This document shows positions 11,901-21,586 of a stretch of 64,000 bases of DNA, one piece after another (position 1 is the stretch's first letter; each line of letters opens with the position of its first letter). This stretch comes from Hydractinia symbiolongicarpus (Eukaryota > Cnidaria > Hydrozoa > Anthoathecata > Hydractiniidae), in contig NC_079883.1 of the NCBI RefSeq assembly GCF_029227915.1, forward strand, positions 28,086,001 through 28,150,000, read 5' to 3'. Below the pieces are notes generated by a model, which saw only the letters and a program-made list of their open reading frames with translations, searched no databases and was not told where the DNA came from. Position numbers and translations under genes: made by a program.

Positions 11901-14900
11901 CTTTTAATAAAGGATGTTATGAATTTACCATTTCTTTTCCATAATCTGTGTGATAATGGTTTCTACCTGAGCTGGCTGCAGATTGTTCATTCTATATATA
12001 AAAGAACATAATGTCAGTGTCTGAAGAAAGCATATTTTGCATAACACTATTTCTTTGTCTACTTTCTTTGACTATGTATGCATAGATTAGAAGATCAATC
12101 AGTAAAATACAGACAAACACTGTAACCAATCCGATGATAATCCACTTTATTGTTTCATTCCCTTCTAACTGCTTTGGGTTTTCACAAAACTTCCCATGAT
12201 ATGATGACGTACAAACGCAGTTGTACTGATTTTCTTGAGAGCCACACCTGCGTTATTTTTGCACACTTTGTCCTCGTCAAAGTTTGGGATTTTTAAACTA
12301 TAGGCTGTCTGATTAGGACTGACACATCTACTTAGAAAAACACTTCCACCTGGTAATTTTCCACAAATTTAGCAAATTTACAATCGCAGCTTAAGTTGTT
12401 GTATTGAATGTCAAATAGTAGACCAGCACGAAGGTAGTCTGTTATGTCAGGGTTCAATGAGTGTAAAGAATTATTGGCCAATAAAAGTTTGGTTAATGGC
12501 TGCACGTTGTGAAAAGCTCTTACTGAAACATTGCTAATCTGATTGCTGGATAGGTTGAGTATTGTCAGTCTGTTTAGAAAAAAAAACTGGTTATGATCGA
12601 GATGCAGACCATTTAAGCGTCTAAAGTTAGCAAATATTCCATTTGGAAGTTTGCTTAGCAGGTTTTTGCTTAAAAATAAATATTCCAAGTTTATTAAATT
12701 TGAAAATACTTTCAAATGTAAGTCTTCTAGTCTGTTACCAGAAAGATTCAATATGTCCAACGAAACTAAACCTGCAAATCCTAGTTCTTTCACACGCTCT
12801 AGCCCATTATTACTTATATACAAATAACGAAGGTTTTTCAACTGATCGAATGTTCCATTATATATATGTTTGATGTTGTTATTATTTAAATTTATGATGA
12901 ACAATTTTATTGTTATTCAAAAAACGTCTTTCAATGACTTTAAGTCCGAAAATGTTCGTGTTGTCAATATATTGTACTTTATTGTCACTGAGATTTGAAT
13001 AGTCCAAGTGTGGTAAACCTGCAAACATGCCAGATCGAAGACTTTTGATATGATTACTGCTAAGGTCTAATCTTTTCAAAGATTTAAACTTTTTTAAAGA
13101 AAGATTTTCCATATTCCTTATCATGTTATTACTTAGGTACATTATTGTTACACTTGAGGGTAGATATTCTGTTATAGTCTAAAGAAAGGTACCGTAACTC
13201 CATAGAATGCACTATGTGACAATGTTTGTATTTTTTTCGGTCTAAACTGACAGACGTTACCTTTCGAAGTGGACAATTACACTTGGCTGTAGTTGAATTA
13301 TTTCATTCTTATCTAACGATAATTCTATTAACGATGAAAATCCAAAAAAAGTAGTGTTTGGTAAATGTTGTATTTTGTTATTGTCTAAATATAATCTTCG
13401 CAATTTCGGCAGTCCTCTAGCCGAAGGATTTTCTACTTTTTCGATACGATTATCCATGATAGATAGAGTTGATGTAGACGTTTTGTAAAATACAGTAAAA
13501 TCAATTTAAGTTAATTTGTTGTGCGATAAAGACACGAATTTGCAGATTTGACAAAGTTGGTTCATTTTCTTGCATAGGTGTGAATGCATTTGCCTCCATT
13601 TTTGAGATACTATTTTTATTCAAATATAATGATCTGAGTGATTTGCATCCTTCAAAAGTTCCATTTTCCCAAATACTAATGTTGTTATTTGAAAGATACA
13701 TTTTTTTTATGTGACCTTATGTGTTTAGTACGCCACGATGTATTGATTCTATCGAATTGTTTTGTATATGCAACGTTTTTAAGTTTCCCAAACTGTGAAA
13801 TGCAGTTTTCGCGGAGGTATAAGTATGGTAATTTCGTTAATCCATAAAAAGTGTCATTTTTGAGGATTGTGATTTTGTTTTGGTCTAAGTATAAGAACTC
13901 CAATTTAGTATCTTTGAAAGTCATTGGTTCTATGCTTTTAATCAGATTCTGATTTAATTGGAGGTGTTTCAAGTGTCTTGCTCCTCTAAAAAAACTACTT
14001 TTCAACGTTTTAATTCTATTGTTGTTAAGATATAACATAAACACTCGTGTTTTTTCAAGCATACCATCTGGTAAATTTTCGATCAGGTTATATTCCAGAT
14101 AAACAAATAATAATTCGGAAAGATTCACAAAGATTGATATATTGATATATTTATTGATATATACTTTGATATATTCTGAATTTTATTGTTGTCTAAAGCA
14201 AGAACCTTTAAGGGAGAATGTTTAGGCATGATTAAATCGACATTTTGAATAAGTTACTTTTAAGAGTTAATGTTTGAAGAGAGAAAAGTGTTGAAAATGC
14301 TTCACGTGGAATGATTTCCAATTTGTTTCCATACAAATGTAAACCGTTCAATTTTGTCAATGACGTAAATACATTTGGATGTATTATGCGCAATTGTGAA
14401 TGTTTTATCTCTAATCTTGTAAGTTTTGAAAGTCCTAATAAAGAATACTGTGTTAGCTGTGTGAAATTTCCACCAGTAATTGTAAGATGCTTGAGTTTTC
14501 CGAATCGCTGGAAATAAAAATCTGGAACCCCTTCTACTTTCGGGTATTTCACTTTCAATATTTCCACCTTATAAGATCTTATATCTGGCAATTTCTTGGC
14601 TGTGAGACTTCTACACAACATATATGTAGCATTCCGACATAAACAAGTTTCTATTGGAACACAGTAATAGCAAGATACCAATCCAACACTTAACGAACCA
14701 ATATAGAGCATATATGTAACCAACAAATTTGATATTTTCACCGGTTTCTAACCATTTAACTTTCTTTGAAAAATTTAAAATGTGATTGATCATAAATCAC
14801 TAAACTTCTTTCGTGTTGCTCATAAAATTCATCTGCACCATATTATTAGAAAATAGGACTTATGTTTTTAATCATTTTTTAGGGCGCTATCATGGAAACT

Positions 14901-17900
14901 ATAGAAATATAATAAGATAAAGACACATAACGGCTATTCATGCTATTGTACTGCTAGGAGATTCCCTAACTTAAATTTCACCAAGCTAGACTGTTTACTC
15001 TGATCCAATGATGTCAAAAAAAATGTTTCGATTGTTATTTTGCCCAATCAGGGTTATTAAATGTTCGCACAACTTAAATTCTGACAGATAACGTTGCAGT
15101 TAGTTACCAGTCTTTTGCCTCCATTAGTTACCAGTCTTCTGCCACCGTATATTAAACTTTAAAGCCGGATTAGAGACATAAACGTCGATGCTTTTTATCA
15201 ACCAAAAACCAATAGTCTATAGCATAGACAATAACATTTAGCGGGAGATGAGAGAGGACTTTTAGCTTTTAATTTAAGTCAATAAATAACGTAATAAATA
15301 AAAGACAAACAAAAAGGTTATCATTTGAACCAATAATTTATGTTGAACATTCCGGTGCTGTACTATTTATTTATTAAATAATATAAATATTAACATGTCA
15401 TGAACAAGCGAGTTTATTCTAGGCTACGTTTCGACAGCTACAGCTGTCTTCAACGGGCAATGATCGTAATCATCTTTGGCTATTTATTATTTAAAGAGAT
15501 AATTAGAGGATCGAAATTAACCAATCAAATCACAGCAATTAAAGTAATTAACTTTTTTACGGACCCAGATAGAAGCAATAAATTGATTAAAATATTCCTT
15601 TTTTTAAAAGTTCGCTTTATGTTACGTTTCTTTTTCTAAAAGTTCGCTTTTTTGTTGCATTTGTCCCGAACCATTTTTTGCACTTTTTCCTAAATGTTCG
15701 CTTTCCGAAGTGCGGGTAACCATATTTCTGGAAGTTGATAGGAAAAACTGTTGATATGAGTATTTCTGTCTATATTATTGATGGTTTCTTTTACTTTTCT
15801 TGCTGTCCAACCAGACTATCGGTCTATGATCTTTTTTTTGATCCCAGTCAATAACATGATCATTCCAGCTATGGTCCGCAATCTCATTTTTGTTTGTATC
15901 TGCGTTGCTTTCGGCTTTTTTGTGCTCTTGTACACGTTGTTTAAACATTCGTTTTTGTTTCACCGACATAAACAGCATCACAATCCTTACACGGGATTTC
16001 GTAGATAATATTAGATTGACTTTCTAGACATATTTTGTCTTTTGGATGCGACAGTATACTACGTAGTGTGTTTTTAGATTGAAACACTGGCTTTATTTTA
16101 TGATCTTTCAATACCCGACGAAGTATGTTAATTGTCCCTCGTATATATGGCATACACACAGAGGCTACTGGTTCATTTCCCGCATCTTCCCCGTCACTGC
16201 TCTTATCAGTCCTGTTCATGATTTTCCTCTCAACCTTTTTAATGGTCTGTCTCAAGTACCCATTTGCAAGTAAGGCGTTGTTTATATGAGATAACTCTTT
16301 CTTTCAGTCATTCTCTCCACCACACTTTCTTTGCAAGACATTTGGTGATTAGATGTGTAGTTTAGATATTGATCAGTATGAGTTGGTTTGCGGTATATTG
16401 ATACTGATAATTTACCACCGTTGCGAGACACTAGAGTGTCTAAGAAAGGAAGTGTACCGTTCTTCTCGTGTTCAATTGTAAATTGAATCTTCGGGTGCAA
16501 ATTATTGATATGTTCATGAAATGCGTCTAGATGTGCTCTTTTTATTATTAAAAAGATGTCATCCACAAATCTTTTCCAAACTCTTGGAGCGTGATCTGCA
16601 GTTATCTGCAGTTGTTAAAGCTCTCATGAGCCTGCATATATATTTCAGCTACCACAGAGGATGTTGGGCCACCCATAGCCACACCGTCAGTTTGCGTAAT
16701 TTAGTGTGGATAAAAAATTTGGGCTTAAACCAGTTTTAATAATTCCAGATAGGGAATTTTACTTTTATCACGAAAATTGTCTTTAATCGTTTTTGCACGT
16801 CAACAACAACAACTTTTAAAAAATAACTCTCTGTATTAAAATTTCTAGCTAGTTACCTAGGTACATATTGTTCTAATATTTATAAGCAATTGTACACCCT
16901 CTAGCAAGATTTATGTCTGTTGCGTGATGGCGCTGACTTACACTGGATCCGCCCCTGGTTTTATACCACTATACTAAATCACATTATACTATTATATTTG
17001 CCTTGTGTAATGATACCTTTAAGTTTAACGTTGAAGCTCTTAATTTATTTCTGTATTAAGCATAACGTAAGCCTGATTTAATTTTTCGCCTAAGCATAAC
17101 CCAGTCTAAATTTTTACTTGCTTATAAAAATCAATGTTTTTTTCTCTACTCAAAAAATCTAAAAGAAGCCGCAATATAGTATTGGAAAGCTTATTATATT
17201 TGAAAAGAAACGTCATTTATTTACACGAAGAATTGAAAAAAGTATTGAATTGTTTGGAATTTTAAGAGTTAATTTAGTTATAGAGAGTGGGAGTTCCCTT
17301 TAACAGGAGTGGGTGTTAAAAGTAAGCGACTGAGTATTTCTACCAATTAAAGCTAGAAAACGTTTTGTTGCGCTATGTATTATGCATTGCTAGACGGTAG
17401 TCTGTTGACAAATCCACGGGCTTGTCATTCCATTTTCTACCGCGTTACGTGCGTCTCGCTACTTGCGGTACCATTTTGCGTGACAGACGTATACGGGTAT
17501 TATTATGGAGATGCACAGTTGCATTATGTTAAATAGCATATTCATGTTTAAAAAAGAGAAAAAAATTAAGAAGAACCACATACAGAACCTAGCTAGCTAA
17601 ATGGCCTAATTAATATTTTTTTCTGGTATAGAAATTTCTTGTCTTTTTTAGAGAAATGATGATAATTTTGTTATCTTTGTGTATAGTGAGAGCTACAAAC
17701 ATCTTACTCGTTTCTTAAGGTTTTTTTTAAAAAAAATCAAAAATTGGAACAAGAACATTGTACTTGTACGAAATACTTTTGTATGCACGATGTGATCGCT
17801 CGCGCGTAGTAAACCAATCATAAGTCTTGATTTTTATGAATAACCAATCATCAAATCTTTGCGGGTGACAAAGGAGATGCAACGACCAGAACTAGGGTTA

Positions 17901-20009
17901 CAACAGCCATTTTGGATGTTCTGGTGTGTTTGCAGGTATTTTTCTGTTGACCTGTTTGTCTTCTGAAAGCTTATTTTTGTAATATTTCTTTTCATATGGT
18001 TTTATAAGAAAATCACGCTTTTTTATCGTATATAAATCTTAAACAAACCAAATAGTAAAATTTTGGCTACAAACATACATCGGGAGCAGAATATAGTCAT
18101 CTAAGTTGCTAACTATATTTATGCTGTTCTGTTAAGGTTTTTATTCAGTTCGTTGCTTTTTATCCTAGCCAACATTGTTTTGTTTTTGTGTTATCCTCTC
18201 CAATCTGATCTGCAACTTAGCTATGTTGTGGACGCTAACCTAATTATAGCACATCAGTTAAAAAAGTAAAAAAAAAAAGACTTTTATTTTTCTAGCTTGC
18301 TAGCTAGCTACAATTGATTTTGTACCCAGCAACGCATTTTTTTTTAATTTTAAAACTCTCCCAAAATCTAAGATATGAAGTCATTTTTCTGAAAAATCTG
18401 AAAAGAATAAAATTGTTTGGTAACTTTTTAGCTCGACGGGATAACAACATATTACTTACTTGTGTTTTTATTTAAACCAAATTTGTAACAATATTTTTTC
18501 AAAAAGAACATTACGTATAAGAGGGTGCACAGTTGTAAGCGCTTCACACAGAATTGGTGTACATGGTTTACTAACCGGTCTGTCTGGTATCCAAAAACTG
18601 ATTTTCCTATGACGGGATAATAACAGGTTGCATAGCCTGTGTTTTTATTTCAGCTTAAGTTGGGGGAAATTTATTTTTAGAAAAATATTACACGCGACAC
18701 GCTACATCGCTTCCTTGGATTTGATATAGCATGTACGACCTTCATGTGCAACGTGGTCTTCTTTGTATTTAAGCCCTCCGCCTGGTATTTAACACCGGGT
18801 CACTCGGCAAGCAAAACAAATCCTAAATCTAAAGGTTTTTTTAGAGTCGGCTGATTAAGCGTAATTCTTTGTCGTTGTTTGTGGCTGTAAATGAATTTTA
18901 CCACCAGAGACATCAAACAAGCCTTTGATGTATTCAAATCATTTTGTATTGTTACTTTGGATTCATCTGTTTTCGCCAATGCCAACTACTATCAATCTTA
19001 CTAATATTATATTCCTCTTTTGTTTGTTGGTTTTGCCACAGTTGTTATTAATAATTAATTATTATTAACGTGAACAAATGCAGATCGCAGAACTTCCTTG
19101 CCGAAACGGCTGGCTTATTCATTCTCTGCAAAAAGATCTTTTTCCCTTTATAATCCTCCTGGTGTTGGTGATATGAATGTTTCGAATAATTCGACTCCTT
19201 CTTTTTTCAACTCCTTCGCTTTTCGTCGCCATACATCCCAAAGATTGCTTAGGACACAAGTTTACAAATAGGCATTTTGCAGTGTTCCACCATAGAAAGT
19301 CAGGAAAGTTATACATGAACCGTGTGAAATTAAACGTTAAATAAACGCCCTTTTCAAATAATATCTTAAGGAGGGTGTTGATTTTTACAGGTGGTTCAAT
19401 TTACACAGCCAAAAAAAAATTATTAAAAACAACGATTTGAAAGTTTTATTATTTTGAGCGTCATGTGTTTTCTAAAAAAAAAAATTTCTCCAAATTGGTA
19501 GCTCTCAGTAGGAAATTTTAATTTTGGTAAAGAATCTACCATTTTTTATCCCATGTTTATTCCACCATTTTTCTTTAGAAAATTTCGAATCGTTGAAGCG
19601 AGAGAATTTCTTACTACATTTGCGTCAGATAGATCTCATATGTTAATGCCGAATGGTCAGTATTTGAAACCACCTCCTGATTACCCACCCATCAGAACTG
19701 CAGGTATGTAATATTTCTTACACGATTACAGCTTCGTGTAATTTTTTCGCTACTAGTCCACCCGGTTTCAGCTTTATGAATGACAGGATTTTTTCAAAGT
19801 GGTGTCAAGTTTTCAGGAATTTTTTTATAAAATCAGAAACGAGAATGTTTCGATAGGAATGGATTTTTAATACTCTGTTGTTGTTGTTTTTAGACGAAGT
19901 TATGAACTTAGATGATTTTATCGAAATGACAAACGGTCTTGGTGTTGGAAAAGTGAGGGATTTGAAAGGACTCATAAAGTTTTTTGGTCTTCCTAAAAAC
20001 ATCTTGTAA
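2950..20009 (+). CDS. NTAQ1: Protein N-terminal glutamine amidohydrolase (WDYHV family)
   Basis: Six exons join in frame: 2950-3044, 3756-3855, 8369-8422, 8768-8916, 19579-19703 and 19894-20009, giving 212 residues (human protein about 205). The family converts N-terminal Gln to Glu in the Arg/N-degron pathway and acts as a monomer in cytosol and nucleus. Seen here: the YTSCYCEEN motif with the predicted catalytic Cys32, the WDYHV signature with His86, and YDLD with Asp102, together the known Cys-His-Asp triad. The later FASDRSHM block and a proline-rich PPPDYPP stretch also match the family. The Cys32 codon is split TG|T by intron 1. The start at 2950 is the first in-frame ATG after an upstream stop. 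The last 25 residues diverge from the vertebrate form but end at a similar length. A possible AATAAA lies near 20405. Confidence 0.93.
4580..5417 (-). pseudogene. Unassigned minus-strand coding-like segments in NTAQ1 intron 2
   Basis: Three stretches read like protein on the minus strand. The first is 5417-5205, about 70 residues, Cys-containing, ending in a stop. The second is about 4975-4788, with a KGKNFNKKQCFGLTTRSEQN stretch followed by a possible donor. The third is about 4738-4580, with IPIFVHDPHNNKIYSIYF and an acidic tail before a TAG, preceded by a possible acceptor (CCTTACAAG). Composition is more varied than the surrounding AT-rich intron. I could not join the three cleanly in phase and do not recognise the family. 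They may be exons of a small nested gene, or remnants of a transposon or gene copy. Confidence 0.3.
6781..8098. mobile_element. Inverted-repeat DNA transposon, non-autonomous, 1.3 kb
   Basis: The ends are near-perfect inverted repeats of about 25 bp. The left begins TACCGTATTTTCCGGTATAT; the right ends ATATACTGGAAAATACGGTA. Further GGGTTATA motifs are repeated inside both ends. The outermost TA could be a TA target duplication of a Tc1/mariner-like element. No transposase frame is visible, so it is probably mobilised in trans or dead. Confidence 0.8.
11992..14741 (-). pseudogene. Decayed LRR-EGF-transmembrane receptor-like gene
   Basis: The minus strand encodes a type I membrane protein in fragments. 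The order is: a signal peptide (14741 down), a Cys-rich N-cap, roughly 18-20 leucine-rich repeats of 24 residues, an LRR C-cap (CDCKF near 12390), an EGF-like Cys cluster (YNCVCTSSYHGKFCEN, about 12252-12180), and a hydrophobic helix (WIIIGLVTVFVCILLIDLLI, about 12150-12072) with a short tail ending at 11992. The frame is broken many times. There is a stop near 14233, shifts near 14130, 13800, 13560 and 12900, a TAA at 13719-13717 exactly where a repeat leucine is expected, and breaks around 13150-13255 and 12270-12340. The gaps are too short for introns. The intact ancestor was presumably a cell-surface recognition or adhesion protein. It lies antisense inside NTAQ1 intron 5. Confidence 0.82.
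15398..16805 (-). mobile_element. 5'-truncated Penelope-like retroelement with GIY-YIG endonuclease
   Basis: On the minus strand, about 16790 to 15775 encodes, over several shifted frames, the C-terminal part of a Penelope-type reverse transcriptase: TDGVAMGGPTSSVVAEIYM, then WKRFVDDIF with the catalytic DD, then LPFLDTLVSRNGG and YRKPTHTDQYLN. An EIPCKDCDAVYVGETK stretch follows, matching the GIY-YIG endonuclease start, and then RVQEHKKA and EIADHSWN. A shift lies within the endonuclease and another between the reverse transcriptase and linker. The 3' end near 15400-15480 carries the hairpin listed separately. The copy starts abruptly at about 16805, as expected for 5' truncation during target-primed insertion. 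It is inactive. Confidence 0.85.
15405..15470 (-). repeat. Penelope element terminal hairpin (hammerhead-like)
   Basis: The minus strand reads TTGAAGACAGCTGTAGCTGT followed by CGAAACGTAGCC. GACAGC/GCTGTC form a 6-bp stem with a TGTA loop next to GAAAC. Penelope-like elements are known to carry hammerhead ribozyme motifs in their terminal repeats. Here the first core C is T and the stem uses the G and A of the core, so a canonical active hammerhead is not supported. Related sequence recurs at 53708-53945. Confidence 0.6.
17810..17935 (+). promoter_or_regulatory. Promoter-like patch with two CCAAT boxes and a possible first exon
   Basis: Two ACCAATCAT motifs (CCAAT at 17814 and 17843) lie upstream of a GC-richer stretch containing GCCATTTTGG. 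That stretch ends in TTTGCAG|GTATTT at 17935/17936, a plausible 5' splice site. This could be an alternative transcription start on the plus strand feeding NTAQ1 exon 5 or a downstream gene. No ATG-led frame is evident, so any exon here would be non-coding. Confidence 0.35.
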
Positions 20010-21482
20010 ACAATCTACTAACAATCAGGACATATTTTATATCTAGACGCTATTTTTATTTATTACTGTCATTGTAAATATGCATACAAAAATCTGTTGT
20101 TACTCGCGTGGTTGTTAGGTGCCAATCTCTATTGCCATTTGTGACGTGTATAAAAATAATTTTCACCAAAACAGTGTTATGTGATACCATTATATTGCTG
20201 AAATTTTATGAAGTAAATTTATCATATTTGTTAACCTCGTATGTTTTGGTTAATTTTACTGTCTTTATAATTTGAAAATATATCGTGTGTCGTTTATTCT
20301 TCTTCAAGTTTAAAAAGCAAAACAAAGAACAGACCTTGCATGAGTGCTTATGAGTTGATTACGCGATATGATTCTGTTAATATTCATTTTTTTAAATGTT
20401 ACCAAATAAAAAAATAAGTTTTTAAGGATTTTCCCATCTTTTACCAGAACCCTTGTACCTGATAAAAGGTTATACTTGTTTATTGATTGGTAGTCATTAT
20501 CCTCGCTCCCAGGGCCTTGTTCGATATTTAAGAAAAAGTCGAAGAGCCGTGGGAACGAGTTTGGGTAGCAACATTTAATAACGTTTAAATTTTGTATGAT
20601 TATATGATAAAAACATCAGAGTATATGTTAATACTAACGTGTTTTCAATTGTCACTGAATCACGTATCCTTGAGACAGAGAAAGAAACAGTCACGATAAC
20701 AAAATATACATAAAGATATTTCATCACTTTGGTGCTGACCAATGCTGAGATCCAATGCATAGAACCCACAACCTCGTACCTCCTGCACGAAAAAAATACA
20801 AAAAATGTTACCCTGGATACTAGGTTGGTTTTAACGCCACAAATACAATCCTGAAACCATATTATCTCTCCGTTGCTTTCGTTGTTTTACCCAGCAACAA
20901 GTCAGCTGATAAAAGCATGTTTTTGTTATTATCGAGAATGATGAAACCGTGTCTGAATAAAATGCAGACCAGAATGCCGGCGAGTTTAAAAATTGATTTA
21001 GTTTTTTTAGTAGTTTAAATTTGAATTTTTGTTAAAGATATAGATTAAGGTAGAGATAAGGGCTTTTTAAAGATGCTATAAATAATTTTAATGCCCGTCG
21101 CATCTCGAAAAACCCTCCAAAAAAAAGTTGCTCCTACATTGATATACAACCAAATCAAAAATATATTTTTAAAAACGACAAACTTATTCATAGGATTTTA
21201 GACGCGTACCGTGAAATGCTAGCTAATATAATATAGTCTAAAAACAGGAAGTTGTAGCTTGGAAATGTCGTACACAACTCGAGCAAAAAGCAGTCAGGCA
21301 AAAATCAAGTTAACTTTGTTTGAATCAAGGGGTTTCCCTTATATCTATATTTAGATCTCGAACATGATTGGCGCATGGAAACGTAATCAAAGAGAAACGA
21401 GCCAACCACGAATAAAAACATAATTCAGGGAAAACTTTTGTTATGTGTTCAGGTTGCTTTCAAAACAAAAAAATTATTTAAC
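20010..21482. other. NTAQ1-ATOS intergenic spacer
   Basis: Holds the NTAQ1 3' UTR with a possible AATAAA near 20405 and a small MITE at 20500-20566. A possible ATOS promoter lies at about 21360-21480, where an inverted CCAAT (GATTGGC) sits near 21367. No protein-coding frame is supported. Confidence 0.55.
20500..20566. mobile_element. Small palindromic MITE (CCTCGCTCCCAGG ends)
   Basis: About 67 bp with inverted ends, CCTCGCTCCCAGGGC on the left and GCCGTGGGAACGAG on the right, around a short hairpin centre. It belongs to the family repeated at 53010-53093, 53751-53869 and 57417-57488. Confidence 0.6.
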
Positions 21483-21584
21483 ATGGCGACTGAGGAAGAC
21501 ATACATGATATGCTAAAAACTTACAAATATAATAAAAAATATACGACCAAAAATATCATTTTAAGAAAAGAGATCACAAGGTAG
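21483..21584 (+). other. Upstream ORF ending 2 nt before the ATOS start
   Basis: AACATGG at 21483 is a strong start context and opens a 33-residue frame rich in Lys, Tyr and Thr. Its TAG (21582-21584) is followed by CA and then the proposed ATOS ATG at 21587. If the transcript starts upstream, this frame should be translated first and the main start reached by reinitiation. Alternatively, AAG|GTAGCA at 21580 could act as a splice donor, but it would be in the wrong phase for the next coding exon. Confidence 0.5.
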
Positions 21585-21586
21585 CA

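Larger units (their letters stand above)
8917..19578 (+). other. NTAQ1 intron 5 (10.7 kb) hosting nested elements
   Basis: Bounded by GTTTGT and TTCTTTAG. From 8917 to about 11990 I see no supported gene, only AT-rich sequence and short random frames. A TGCGCATGCG-like palindrome occurs at about 10343. The rest holds the LRR pseudogene, the Penelope-like element and a promoter-like patch, each listed separately. Confidence 0.75.

Noticed and set aside
11992-14741. LRR segments as exons of an intact multi-exon gene
   Set aside because: Gaps between segments are tens of bases or overlap, with an in-phase stop inside a repeat. This fits frameshifts, not introns.
15405-15470. Active hammerhead ribozyme
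   Set aside because: The core lacks the first C of CUGANGA, and the visible stem consumes core bases; only a hammerhead-like relic is supported.
21483-21580. First coding exon of ATOS starting at 21483
   Set aside because: The only donor in that frame (21580/21581) leaves phase 2 and would give an early stop in exon 2. The ATG at 21587 fits phase and the family N terminus.
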